From: Bimuria novae-zelandiae CBS 107.79
Lineage: Eukaryota; Ascomycota; Dothideomycetes; Pleosporales; Didymosphaeriaceae
NCBI GenBank assembly: GCA_010015655.1
Contig: ML976710.1
Coordinates: forward strand, 342,798 to 406,797
Reading direction: 5' to 3'
Length of the DNA stretch: 64,000 nucleotides
How positions within the stretch are numbered: position 1 is the stretch's first letter; each line of letters begins with the position of its first letter. Shown piece by piece: positions 36,118 through 48,174 of this stretch. The notes beneath the pieces are model-generated. The model saw only the letters and a program-made list of their open reading frames with translations, had not been told where the DNA came from and ran no database searches. The translations under genes and the position numbers were made by a program.

Positions 36118-36177
36118 TCATATGGATGGTGTTCCGCGCGTTGGCCGACGGCGCGCGTTGGGTGCACGGGCACGGTA

Positions 36178-36208
36178 GTGTCGCGGCGCACTGACTGTCT
36201 CGGCAGGG
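36178..36208. repeat. Right arm of the 31-bp inverted pair
   Basis: Exact reverse complement of 17654-17684, ending GACTGTCTCGGCAGGG, flanked by TA on both sides. Confidence 0.9.
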
Positions 36209-36528
36209 TATTTGGGGGAGGACAGTGATGTGGACGGTTATTTTGACGATGAACTTAACACCGCGACAACGGCCGCAGTCGCCCCACGCAGATTTCTGCA
36301 TCGCCGGCTGTGTTGTCATAGTCTAATAGGCGCTTGCGGTCTTTCAACATCGTCCTCGTCCGGGAAAAGGTGTAGAGTCATGCATGACTGGCATGCGGGG
36401 CTCGGGTTATCCTAATTGCTGGGTCGAATGAGAAGATCTATTAAACCATCGTTTCCCAATAAGGTCCCCAAGGTTCTCGACATTAGCAGACTGTAATTAA
36501 CGTTACTTGTACATTCTCTTTGACAGAC
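36209..36528. other. Host sequence right of the nest, coding-looking fragments
   Basis: Plus-strand reading gives GEDSDVDGYFDDELNTATTA at about 36215; the minus strand gives a different plausible fragment (KDRKRLLDYDNTAGDAEICV) over the same bases. Neither is recognised. It is probably part of a gene or 5' region that adjoined 17653 before the insertions. CTTTGACAG at 36519-36527 could be a splice acceptor for the next gene. Confidence 0.3.
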
Positions 36529-36801
36529 ATGGCTGCAGTATCTCACCAAAATAGTGCAATTGACGTCACTTCTATTCCTGAGGCACCTAAGGCCAAAATA
36601 GCGACTCCCCCTTCCAAGGTCATCAAGCAATACAAACCACAAGGTCAATGGACGTTACACCGGCTCGCCTCGTCTTCCGAGTTTTTGTGCCTCCAGTGCA
36701 ACAAGCGAAAGAAAGCAAAGCTTATAGCTATACGTCATAATCAGTGGGACGATCTTTGCTGTAACGCCTGTTATGGTTTGAAGCTATCGAAGGCAAAGTG
36801 A
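36529..36801 (+). CDS. Small protein with paired cysteines, 90 aa
   Basis: ATG at 36529 (MAAVSHQNSAIDVTS); upstream non-ATG extensions are unlikely. The C-terminal half carries WTLHRLASSSEFLCLQCNKR then QWDDLCCNACYGLKLSKAK: two CxxC pairs about 18 residues apart, a likely zinc ribbon or treble-clef-type site. Short proteins of this pattern are widespread in filamentous ascomycetes without an assigned function, as far as I recall. The frame is intact although it lies between two transposon nests. A 5' exon upstream of the CTTTGACAG is possible. Confidence 0.6.
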   Translation: MAAVSHQNSAIDVTSIPEAPKAKIATPPSKVIKQYKPQGQWTLHRLASSSEFLCLQCNKRKKAKLIAIRHNQWDDLCCNACYGLKLSKAK

Positions 36802-37016
36802 GGTCCGTGGTCGAGAACCCTGGAGCGCACTGGACTTGTCAAACTAACGTTGAAAGTTCACTCCAACAATGTTCGCAACTGCCCTCAACTTGCCTTAGAA
36901 CAGAGAACTATTCGTATAGTTACGTAATAGCTAATCTATTAGAACACTAAGTAGATATTTATAATATAACTTACTAGAACTAATTTATATATAGTATAAA
37001 GCTTAACGTACTTCAC
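36802..37016. other. Short spacer between the small gene and LINE E
   Basis: GC-normal to about 36910, then AT-rich. No gene seen. RIP-like composition begins before the LINE itself, suggesting spread of mutation into flanking DNA or an older repeat. Confidence 0.4.
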
Positions 37017-40000
37017 AAGCGAGCGACTCACCCAAGCGAGCGACGAAGGAGTGGAAAAAACACCACAATAGCGAGAATTTCAATTCCTAGAATTAACGCG
37101 ATATTTTAGTTACAAACACCTACCCTAAACGCTAATTAAATAGCTAGCACCTAGGCGTAGGAGCCTACTATAACTATAGTACTATAGTAATATAATAGCT
37201 TTAATAGGTAACGTAGCTATTCCTAATTTACGAGTACGCTACACGCCTTAGTACCTACTTTTAAGACTTACTATTCTATATTAAACGCACTAATAGCTAG
37301 CCTATACTTACTAACCTTATAAAAACTATTATTTATAGTATAATAACGTTTATTTTAAAAGTATAACACACCCCTAATTTTAGCGCGATAAGTAACGCCC
37401 TAAATTTTTTTTAAATAAAAGTAAAAGCTATAGTAACTAAGAACGCATAAATACTTAATAATATTAAAAATAAACTTAAAAGTAGTACTAAAGCTATCTA
37501 ATAGTTTATAGTAGCTACGTAATAAAATACTAATATAAAAAAAGTATTAAAGACTAGTAAAATAGTCCTAAAAATAATAAAGGAGATTAAGAGTAAGGGG
37601 ATGCATTACTAAGTAAATAGACTAATAACTTATACTACAATAGTAGCTAGAGGCTAGATGCTAGCAGGCATATATAATATATAGATTCCTAAGGGCGCGT
37701 CCGCACAAGTACAACGTGAGGTTATTGTAAATATTAGAGACACATTCACTATATAGAGTTTACAGGCTATAAACCCCCGTAATCTAAAAGCCCATGTAGA
37801 ATAAGCTATTAAATAAAGTAGAAATAAAAATATCGTACGTATTAAGATCGTCTTATCTAACTAGCTAAAGAGCAGAGACCTTCGCATAAAGATAGTAAAT
37901 AGTAAAGAGGTAGAAGCACTATAGTAATTTATAAATAACTAAGTCTACTATATTAGCGCACAGGCAATAGTATAAATCCTAATATATAATATAATTATAT
38001 ATAAATATTGCGCTAGCGCGCTTAATATAAATAAATTTAAAAAAAAATAGAGCCTAAATTTTATAAAATAATAAACTATTTATCCTATAAGCTAAGATTA
38101 AGCATATTAGATAGCTAACTAAGGATACGCCTATAAAAGTAGTATTATTTATTATTATTAAGTTTACTAAGGCTAAGGACGTAAATAAGATTATAAATAA
38201 AAGTTTAGTTTAGTAAGGTAAGGTCTTTTAGTGTAAATAATATAAGAGATAGTGCTAACTAAAGTAGTGCTATAAGTGCTAAAGATATGGCTATATAGGA
38301 ACCTAGTGCAAGGTAGTAACAGCATGTGGCTATTGTGCGCAAAAGCACGACACCAGGGATTGCCCTTCGAAATCTAGACAGGATACAACGAAGAAATGCG
38401 CGCTCTGCCGAGAAGCGCACGAAGCATAGAACCGCCAGTACGCGGCAAGAAAGGCAGAAACTGCCAAGATAAAGATCGCCTACAACACTCGACCCCGTTA
38501 CCACCTAGTTCCAGAACCAATCGGAGGAATCGCGCAAGGAGGAGGCATGCCAGAAGTCCGCCAAAGGACTAGGACCACTAGAGCCACAGCAAGCTAGGAT
38601 AACTAGAGCGGCAGGACCTGCTCCCTGTTATAAAAAGGACAAAAGAGAATAAATATAAGAAACGTAATTAGCTTAAGAGTTAGAGATAATTAATAAATAA
38701 AAAATAAGAATAGTTATAAACCTTAAAAGATAATTATCCCCTTAAGGTAGGCGCTAAAAGCTATTAAAAATAATATATAACTAATATAATAGTATAATTA
38801 ATAAATAGACGTTAACAAAAATAATAAATAATAAATTATAAAACTACGCTAAGTATACTACAGTATAACGTTTATAAATTAAAAGATATAGTAATAGCGT
38901 TGCTACTACGCGACCTAAAAACGCACGAATACGATATCCTTGCTATACAGGAACTGTAGAGGAACCTATTTATAGTAATAACACACTACCTAGCTAAGGA
39001 CATGTTCGACTTATACTACCTAGGAGGAACTAAAAAGGGACTAACTAAAGTATACTTCTTTATAAACAGGCGTGTAGACGTTAGCAAAGTCTAATTTATA
39101 AAGCATATATAGGACCTATGTTCTATAATACTAAGGCTAGAAAAATAAAAGTAACTTAGTATTTATAATATATATAACCTCTTAAAATATATAGCCTAGT
39201 AAAGCGTCCTCTTATACGTTCGCGAATTACTTAGCAAATATTATAGTAATAAGCTTGTTTTGCTAGGCGACTTTAACCTACACTATCCGCTCTAGGGAGG
39301 CCCAGACCTGCTAATCGTAGAACCAGAAGCAGAGGATCTAATCATGATTATAGAGGAGTCCGCCTTATACGTAACACTAGCCCCTAGCATAATAACTTAT
39401 AAAGAGAAATACTTATAAAGCTCTATTAACTTATGTCTTATAATAGCAGGGCTTATTAAGCGAGTTATAAAAAGTAAAGCAAATAAAGAACTTAACTATA
39501 ACTTAGACTACTTACTAATAAGTATGATTTTAAATATATTAGCACTAAGTGCGGACACAGCGCCTAAAAGGAACTAGAAGAAAATAGACAGAGAAGCATA
39601 TACTAAAGCATTAAAAAAAGCTCTATCGCCGCTACAAAGACTAGTAACTAAAACCGTATTAGACTAATATATAAAGAAAGTAGTCTTATTAGTTTAAAGA
39701 GTAATAGAGAAGGCTGTCCCGCTAACGTAAGTCTTAGGTAAAAGTAAAAAAAGATAGAATAATAAGTATAAAGAGGTCTTAGTAAAAACAAAGTAGCTTA
39801 AGAGGGTACATAACTAGCTTTATATAGAAGAGATATAGGAGGCCTACTAGGTAGCATAAAACTATAAAGCTAGGACTATTAAGCAGGCGCTACAGAATAA
39901 GCATAAGAAATAAGTAAAAATAATAATTAAGTTACTAAAAAGACTATAAAAGATAGTAAAATAAGTAAGAATAAGAGAGGTATAAGCTATAAAAGCTATA

Positions 40001-41515
40001 CCTATAATTTAATACCTAAAGACTTAATACAAAATTATAAAGTCTAATAATAAGATAAAAATATTTAAGGATGTCTTTTTCCTTACGCCCCTAGAAGTGA
40101 ACCTAGAAGATATACGCAACGTAGAGTATAATAGCTAAATTAACCTACCCTTAATAACTAAAAAGAAATTAAAAGAAGCTATTTACGTAGCTTTCCCCCT
40201 TAAAGGTCTTAGACTTAATAGGATTATAAATAAGGCCCTTTAAGTAAAAAGGGCCTAACTTATATTATATATACTAAAAAATTTTAATTAGAGTATATAG
40301 CTAGGCTATTACTTGGCCTATTTTTAAAAGTTACTTATAGTAGTGCTACGCAAACTAGGAAAAGATAATTATATAAAATTAAAAGTATATTAGCTAATTA
40401 CGCTACTTAATACTCTAGGTAAAATTATAGACGCGATTATTTCTTAGTAACTAAATTACTTAGTAGAAATATACTAGCTACTCCTACTAACCTATATAGG
40501 AGGGAGAAAGAAGCGATCTATAGAGTATACACTACACGCTATTATAGAAAAGATTTATAAAGCATGGAACTAAAAGAAAACACAAGTGGCCAGCCTCCTA
40601 TTACTTAACGTATCCAGCGCATTCGACAATGTTTCACACGCGCGGTTGCTACATAACCTATAAAAAAAGATTAATAAGATAATTATTAAATAGATTACTA
40701 GCTTCCTAAGTAATAAACACACGCGCATTAGAATTAATAAGTTTATATTTTTATAGTATATAATAAGTATAAATATATTTTAAGGCTTTTTACTTTTACT
40801 TATCCTCTACTTATTTTATAACGCTAACCTTATAGAAATATATAAGTAAGAAAAGAACGTTCTTTCGACGGGATATATAGATAATATAGTAATCTTAGCT
40901 TAGGCAGAAACGATAGAGAAGACGTGCGATATCCTAGGCAAGACTCTATAGAAGGCATAGTAATAGGCAAACACGCATGTATTAGTCTTCGCTCTAGACA
41001 AGTTCTAACTTATATACTTCACGCAGGCACGTAAAAAGATTAATATAAACTACTTAATTTAGACTATTTAGAGATAGATTAAACTAAAATTAAACTATAA
41101 ATATTTAGGACTAATAATAGACGCTAAACTTATATAGAAGCTACACCTTAAGAAGATTAAATAAAAAGTAATAAAAACTATTAATACGCTAAGTAATTTT
41201 AAAAGCTTAATATAAGGTTCTAGTCTTATAAATTTTAAAAGAATATATAAGGGCACTACGCTATTTTAGATAATATATACCTACTTAATATAGACAAATA
41301 AGAATAGAAAGAAGCATACCTATACTAAAAAGGCACTTAACACGCTATAGAGTATATAAGTAAAGGTAGTATAAGTTATTTATAGGGCGTTTAAAGCTAT
41401 ATTAAAAGTAGTATTTAATATTAAAGCCTTCCTCCTTCCTATTAAGCAACAAATATAGAGACATAATATAGATATAATTACCTAACTTCTATCTAGCAGA
41501 CCTATCGCGGACATC

Positions 41516-42058
41516 GTGGGATTTCGGCCCACGGACGCCGCCCAAATGACCAAACGCAAGAAGCACACAGGCTCCTGGCAGCGGATCTACAGCGAGATGA
41601 GAGACAAGTGGGGACAGGCCCTTGCAACGCAGGAACCGATTCCCCCGTTCATCACACCCCCCTGGCAGCAGAGACCAAAGACCTACATAGACAAAGATGA
41701 CGAGACAGCCCGAGAGCGACACGACAGGGAAACCGCGACGGGTCAAGACCTTAGCATCTACACAGACGGAAGCGGCATAGACGACAGGATCGGCGCTGCT
41801 GCAGTATGTCCACATAAGCAGCAGACGCGCAGTGCATACCTAGGGCTGTCCACGACATCGACCGTTTATGCAGCAGAGCTGTACGGCATCAGCCTGGCGC
41901 TGCAGATAGCGCAGGCATACGCAGATCGGAACGGAAGCAGGCGCAACGTCGCCATCTACACAGACAACCAGGCCGCTATATGGTCGGTCACCAAGGCCGA
42001 AGGACGGACTGGAGCCTACCTTCTAGAGGAGATCGCCCACCAAATCCAGGACCTCTAG
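41516..42058 (+). pseudogene. LINE E RNase H domain, spared by RIP
   Basis: An intact frame of 180 codons inside an otherwise shredded ORF2. RNase HI landmarks: LSIYTDGSGIDDRIGAAAVC (first Asp), VYAAELYGISLALQ (Glu) and VAIYTDNQAAIWSV (second Asp). The following part (RWVLAHEGIPGNEAID, the last His/Asp motif) continues beyond a TAG at 42056-42058. GC content is normal from about 41490 to 42330. Confidence 0.85.
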
Positions 42059-42284
42059 GACTAAGGACGTCCGGTGCGAATTAGATGGGTACTAGCCCAC
42101 GAAGGAATCCCAGGTAACGAAGCAATAGATATAGCTATAAAGGAAGCTATAGGATAGAGAGAGAACGGTAAAAGAGCGCTAACTACAGGCGAGCTCTTGA
42201 AACTCTTTAGCCTTAGAACCACGCTAAAAAGAAGATGTAAGTAGCAGGCGGAGATCGCATGGAGCGCAAAGTGGCGAAAGGAGA

Positions 42285-42571
42285 TGTCAGATTTGATAGT
42301 GTTCTGTCACTTTAAGATAATGCGATAATGAGAGTTGATGGATGTGATGATTGATTGTGGAAACCGTGGATGTGCGCAAGGTGTCTATCTAGCGATGTTT
42401 CACGCTTGCACTATATAGGATAGTGCAGGGGCAATAGTGCGCCAGCCTCCCTTCTTCATCCTATCGCACTCTGGGCGATAGTTTAGGTGAGGAGACAGTA
42501 GATAGGTCGCACTCATACTGTAGGCAACAGTATAACTTACTGTAATTCACAGTAGGTTATCTAATCTAACA
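42285..42571 (-). repeat. copia LTR, left copy, 287 bp
   Basis: Starts TGTCAGATTTGATAGTG and ends TCTAATCTAACA. The outer (left) half is little mutated; the inner end carries G-to-A changes relative to its partner. Confidence 0.9.
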
Positions 42572-45500
42572 CACCCCCTTAGCTTAGGCTTATCCTTAAG
42601 CTAGACATAAGTTACTTACTAATTTGCACTTTTGCTTATAGTCTAAAAGCTTCTATTCTTTATTCTAGTTCGTGTAGGTTAACCTCTTAGTTAGTAATCT
42701 TTCCTGCGACGTCCTCAAGTCCTAGTTTATCTAGAGACTTAGTCTATTTGCTGGCTGGCAGAGCCTTTATAAGACTATCTATTACTATTTCTTCTAATTA
42801 TTAATACCAGACTTTAATAGCTCCGCGTACCACTTCTTGTTAAAGCTAATAATTATAGATATTAACATGCCTTAACTTTGTCTATAGCTTGGCAATTTCT
42901 TTAGTAACAAGTTAAATAGTCTGTTAATTATCGCAATTAATCGTGATTATTAATGGTGAGAGCTTAATCTTAAGCTTAGTAATTAGCCGTGCTATGAAGA
43001 TAGCTTCTTTCGCAACTTATAATAGGGCTAGTAGCTTAGCTTTAGTTGTCGATGTGGTAACTGTATTCTGTTTATTTACTTTCCAGGCGATAAGTCTACT
43101 AAATAGCTTAATAATATATCCTTAAGAGCTCTTGCGGTTAAAAGTGTTGTCTATAAATAATACGTCGCTCGCGACTTCGTAGGTGTCTACTCCTCTAAAG
43201 CGTAGTGCCAATATTTGTATAGAGGATAGGTATAGCAGCACGCGGTTGGCGGCGTTATAATATTCGTTGCTTAGATTGGCGAGGAATCGCGATAACTAAG
43301 AGCTTACGAAAGCAATGTCTAGGCGCGTGGTTACTATAGTATAGAGGATTAATCCTATCTTTTGCTAGTATTAATTAATCTCTGCCTTTAAGGCAAGTCC
43401 TTCTCGGGGGAGTAGCTTAATTACTACTATTAGGGTATCGTGCTGTATGTCGCGTCGGTTAACTAGGTAATTAATCTTATCCATGTAGGACGCTTAAGAT
43501 AGCTAGAGCAGTCTACGGGGACGGTCTCTAATAACTTTAACTCCTAGAAACTACTATAGGTCTTTTCCGCTAGTAAGGGAGAATTTTAAACTTAACTATT
43601 TTATTACTACGTTGGCAGTGTGCTTCTAATCCTTTACGTAGGCGATAATAAGGTCGTCTATATAGAAGAAGATAATAATTCCGTCTTTAATCATACAACA
43701 TGGCTCGTGTGGGACAGCGGTAAAGCCGAGGTCTTAGAGCACTTAGGTGAACTCTCGTTATCATAGTAATAGAGAGATTTATAGACCATACAGCGCCTTA
43801 TGCAGCTGTAGGATAGTGCCAGATTAGGTGTATCCTTGTAGCATTCTCATATAGATTTCTCTGTCCAACTTTGCGTAGACGAAAGCGTTAGTGACGTCGT
43901 ATTAGCTAAGCTCTAGATTAAAGCGAGCTGCTATAGCTATAAGTAGGCGAAAGGATTATCCTGCAAGTGTAGCGGCGTAGGTATCTTAAGTAGTAAGGTG
44001 TCGTTATTAATCTCCACGCACTACTAGTCTAGCCTTACACTTCTAAAAGTAGTAGTGTTTGTTAAGCTTGTAGGTGTAGACCTACATATAGTTAAGGATT
44101 TAATAGCCTACTAATCGCGCTTAGGCGACGGGCACCTCGCTCTATGACTTTATCTCTTTATAGCTCTATAAGTGTAATTGCTCGGCATCCTTCCACATCT
44201 TAAATAGTGGGTAATCTTTTATTCTTGTTCTGTAAGATAGAGGTTCTAGTAGAGAGCTTTAGTATGGCTTCTTGCCTGCTTCGAGCATGCGTCTAAATTG
44301 CGCTTTGTTAAGTGGCTTATCTTTGTGTGTTCCTGCACTTTCTGCTTTAGTGCCTGCTAGGAAGGCGGCTGCCCATGGCATAGCGAGTTAATATTTTAAC
44401 TGTGATTGCACTATAGGCGATAGTTCACTATAAAGTTTAGTGTAATTGCTAGCTATTAATTATGCGAGCAGTGCGATAGGTAGTGGTGTTACTAGTAGTA
44501 ATAGGTAGATATAGTTAACTTTCCTCCCTTAATTATACTCTAGAGTGTCGTTATCCTCTCGGGAGTCTGTTATTAGCTTATCCTCGTAGAAAGACTTTGT
44601 GTGTTGTTGTTCCGGCGGTGAGGGCAATAGCTCTACTAATCGGGTCTATGCTGCGATCTCTTTATAAGTGCTGTGTATAAGGTTATCTATTAGGTCTTCT
44701 ATCTTGCCTAAGAACACTAATTATTCGTTAAAAATAACGTCGCGAGTACTAATAACCTTTACGAGGGAGGGGATCTATATCCTCTAGATATTTATTAATT
44801 AATAGCCCACTAGGTAGCCAATCCATGCTTTTGGATTGAGCCTTTAGAGCTTACTCTTGCCGCGTTTTGTGTCGTTGGTCATGGCAAAGGCTTTACAGCC
44901 GTAGGCCCTGAGGTAAGCCTGATTAGGTTTCTTTAGCTAGGTGACAATGCCATTCTAGAAAGCTACTGTTGTAAGGAACACTTCGTGTAGTAATCGCCAT
45001 TAGTTGGCGTAGTTTAGTATTTAATTATAGAGGTATACGGCCGCTCGTGTAATTTTTAGCTATAGTGTTTAGGGAAGGTTGGCGTCTAGTCGCATCGCAC
45101 GACTTTTCTCCTTAATTACACCCCCTAAGCGTTTAGCGCCTCTATTCTGCGCTTAGGTGTCGGGTGCTAAAGGCTTGATAATAATACCTTCGCTAATACA
45201 CTACTTGTTAATATCTTGTTTAACTAAGAAGATCTTATTGTTAGACTCTATTACTTTAATTATAATCTTAAACTATACTTTTATAAACAGTGCAAATTCC
45301 TTTAGTAGCTTAATAATTGTCCGCGCTGGTCTATTGTCCTTAAAGTAGAAATCCTAAGCTATGCCTAAGAATCTATTAGTAATAAGTATTTGGCTTTTCT
45401 CGCCAGTGGAGCTTTCTTGCTCAAAGTCGTGGAAGTCAATAGTAATTCTTTTACTAGGGCCATTATTGCTCTATCTGGCCTGTCTTCGTATTTGTCGCTT

Positions 45501-47470
45501 AAGTTTCGATCGTCCACAAGCATCGCATTAGACCGTGGTAGGTCCTTTATGGCGCACCCCCTTAAAGTAATTTACAGTGTGTTTAAGCGCCTAAGGTCCT
45601 AGGTAGCCTAATTATTTATGCTAGGTAATTATATCTGCCTTCTAAGCTTGCCTTTTAGTGCGCGAGTTAGTCTTGTGTGTAGTATAAGTTACACTCTTTG
45701 TCGTAGTGCAGCTCGTTAATATTCTAAACTCTAGTACCTATTAATTATATATTTCCTAGAGTTCTGCGAGGACTATATTATCTCTTTACTTAATTATTGT
45801 TAGTTCTGCCTGCGTATCCTACTAGAGGCCTTACCTCTAAAGTAATTAGAAAGATACTAGATTGCATAGCAGTTTAGGACAGTAGGTAACGTTATTAAGC
45901 CTTAGTGTCTAATTCCCTTGTCCGCTTCTAACGTGTAGATGGACGCTCCCATATCCCTTTATCTATACTCGTAATAAACCCGCCTATATAAAGTCTCCTG
46001 GCGATGGTGGCCGCATTAAGACAAACCAATCGATATTATTAAAGATATGGCAGGTGGTGCCTGAATCAAGGATCGCTGAGTAGCGCAGTGGGTACGTGTT
46101 TGGGTCTAAGTAGTAGGATGCGGCATTAAAGCTTGCTAGGAGATTAGTAATTTTCCGTCTATCTAGTTATTTATTATTAGCCTTAGTAATTTAAGTTGGG
46201 GTAGGAGTGTGCAAGCGTTTAATAGTTAGTGTACAAGACTTTTGTCTCTTTTCACCCCTTATGCTCGACTAGAGATCTAGATTATGTTCTAGCTAGAACT
46301 TAATAAGCTTTACTATTGCAGGGTTCGGTCTAAACCAAGCAGGCTACTTATTAAGATATACATAGAAACATTTCTTTAGATTGTGGCGTTATTTACAAGC
46401 AGGGCACTTAGGGTTTAATCCGCCTTTGCTACTAACTACCATTAGCTTATTATCTATATTTATAGACCGCTTGGATTTGGTGCGTACACTATTATTTTAT
46501 TATTTTATAGCCTAAGGTCTTCCCTAGTTTAATAATGCTGCTTCGTCCACAAGAGAGGCGTCCCTGTCTGTGGTCTAAGTAGGTTTACTATTGTTAGCGA
46601 GAGATGAACCTGCAGTAGTAAAGGCGCCCCTTTATTTACCCTTAACTAGGTGCTAGAGATTTATATAGTCTCGGAAGAGTTTTATTATATGTTTACAAGT
46701 GATCGCTGGGTCCTGTTTTCCTTATTAACTAAAGGTTATCACCTATTATAACGTAATATGGTTAACGGCTCTTATAAAGTCTGCTTTAACAAAGGCTAAT
46801 GTTGCTAGCTCTAAAACGTTTGCTAATTCTGCTTCGGTCGCTGCTTGATCGTATTCGGCGAGCCACGTGGCCCATTAGGTCGAGCTCCTTATTGGTTTGA
46901 GAGCATTCAGATATCGCGCTCGGGCGCGTTCGTATTCGTCTTCGAGATCTACGCCGACGGTGAGCGTTAGATTATTAATCTATTTCTTAATTAATTCGTT
47001 AGGTAGACAACATGTCTTCTATAGATAAGCTAAGATAGTTAATTATATAAAGGTAACAATCTTGTCGAGATCTGCCTTCTCGTCTCGGTATAATTAATTA
47101 AGCAGCTTGTATACTTCTAGCCATAATTTATAGTAGTCGCTATCTTCTTTAAACGACTTTCCTCCTGCCACTAATAGTTGTGAGGGCAGTGTTAGTTCCT
47201 CATCCGGGTGCGCTGTTATAAAGGCAGTGCTTAGTTAATATTTTTCGATTATTAGTGCTGTAGGCAGCACAGGTTGTAGAATTAGTTTAACTATTAATGC
47301 TAGATTAATAATTCTCCAGATATTAAGAACATAACACCTTAATTTTAGTTGTTGCAGCCAAGGCGTATAGTTAGTGTAGTCGGTCAGGATTACTGTAGGA
47401 TCTCTAAGGGTCGATAGGGCCATTACGATTGGCTTAAGGTAGTGTTAGTTAAGGCAGTGAGACTCTTAAT

Positions 47471-47757
47471 TATCAGATTTAATAGTGTTCTGTCACTTTA
47501 AGATAATGCGATAATAAGAGTTAATAGATATAATAATTAATTATGGAAACCGTGGATGTGCGCAAGGTGTCTATCTAGCGATATTTCACGCTTGCACTAT
47601 ATAGGATAGTGTAGGGGCAATAGTGCGCCAGCCTCCCTTCTTCATCCTATCGCACTCTGGGCGATAGTTTAGGTGAGGAGACAGTAGATGGGTCGCACTC
47701 ATACTGTAGGCAACAGTATAACTTACTGTGATTTACAGTAGGTTGTCTAATCTGACA
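47471..47757 (-). repeat. copia LTR, right copy, 287 bp
   Basis: Starts TATCAGATTTAATAG (TG mutated to TA) and ends TCTAATCTGACA. The mutation pattern mirrors the left copy: inner (left) half mutated, outer (right) end preserved. Confidence 0.9.
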
Positions 47758-48174
47758 GGAGACAAGAGGCTAAGCCACGTTTAAGAACACGCCGTCACCT
47801 ATAAAGAGAGTACTTAAACTATATAAAGGCTTTTAAAAGCGAGACAGCGCTCTTCCTATTTAATTAAGGACTAAGAAGATTAGGTTAAAAGACTTTCTTT
47901 TTAAACGTAAAGTACCTAATATAACTAGTTCTAGGTGCGACTATAGAGCTATAAGATAGATAGTAGCCTACGTCTTATTATATTATAGAACGCACAACGA
48001 CCTCTAAAACTAAATTTTTAGTAATTACTTAAAATAATATAACCTCTAGACTATCTTTAATAAGCTATAACTAGCTACTAAAGCTATTAAGTATATAGAA
48101 TAGATATAGATTTTTAGGTAATTCGGGATCGCAGACGCGTAGATGAAGCCGAGCGCTAGGGGGAGACTGTAGCT

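Larger units (their letters stand above)
21864..36175 (-). mobile_element. Pogo/Fot1 element B, split by gypsy-1 and LINE F
   Basis: TIRs of 44 bp: 21864-21907 (CCGTGCCCGTGCACCCAACG start) and the inverse ending at 36175; TA flanks at 21862-21863 and 36176-36177. Its own sequence is 21864-23162, 29853-30641 and 36130-36175. Subtracting gypsy-1 plus one GGCCG and LINE F plus one 12-bp duplication leaves 2134 bp, the same as copy B' at 55305-57438. Transposase on the minus strand; the DDE core near 29995-29853 includes ADGSALPLGLIYPAESQNIQ and WVEDIKVGEHIAFF. RIP-inactivated. Confidence 0.9.
42285..47757 (-). mobile_element. Ty1/copia LTR retrotransposon, RIP-inactivated
   Basis: LTRs of 287 bp at 42285-42571 and 47471-47757 with target duplication GGAGA (42280-42284 and 47758-47762). 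Minus-strand order is gag, integrase, RT, RNase H, which defines Ty1/copia. Remnants: gag start 47423-47235 (NYTPWLQQLKLRCYVLNIWR), knuckle KCPACK...HNLKKCF near 46430-46385, integrase/linker SRDVIFNE-like sequence near 44745, RT box IFFYIDDLIIAY at about 43690-43630, RNase H end TKLRHVNIYNY at about 42870. Stops in all frames. Confidence 0.88.

Noticed and set aside
41489..41815. Minus-strand 108-aa frame
   Set aside because: It lies antisense to the intact RNase H frame, which has all the catalytic motifs.
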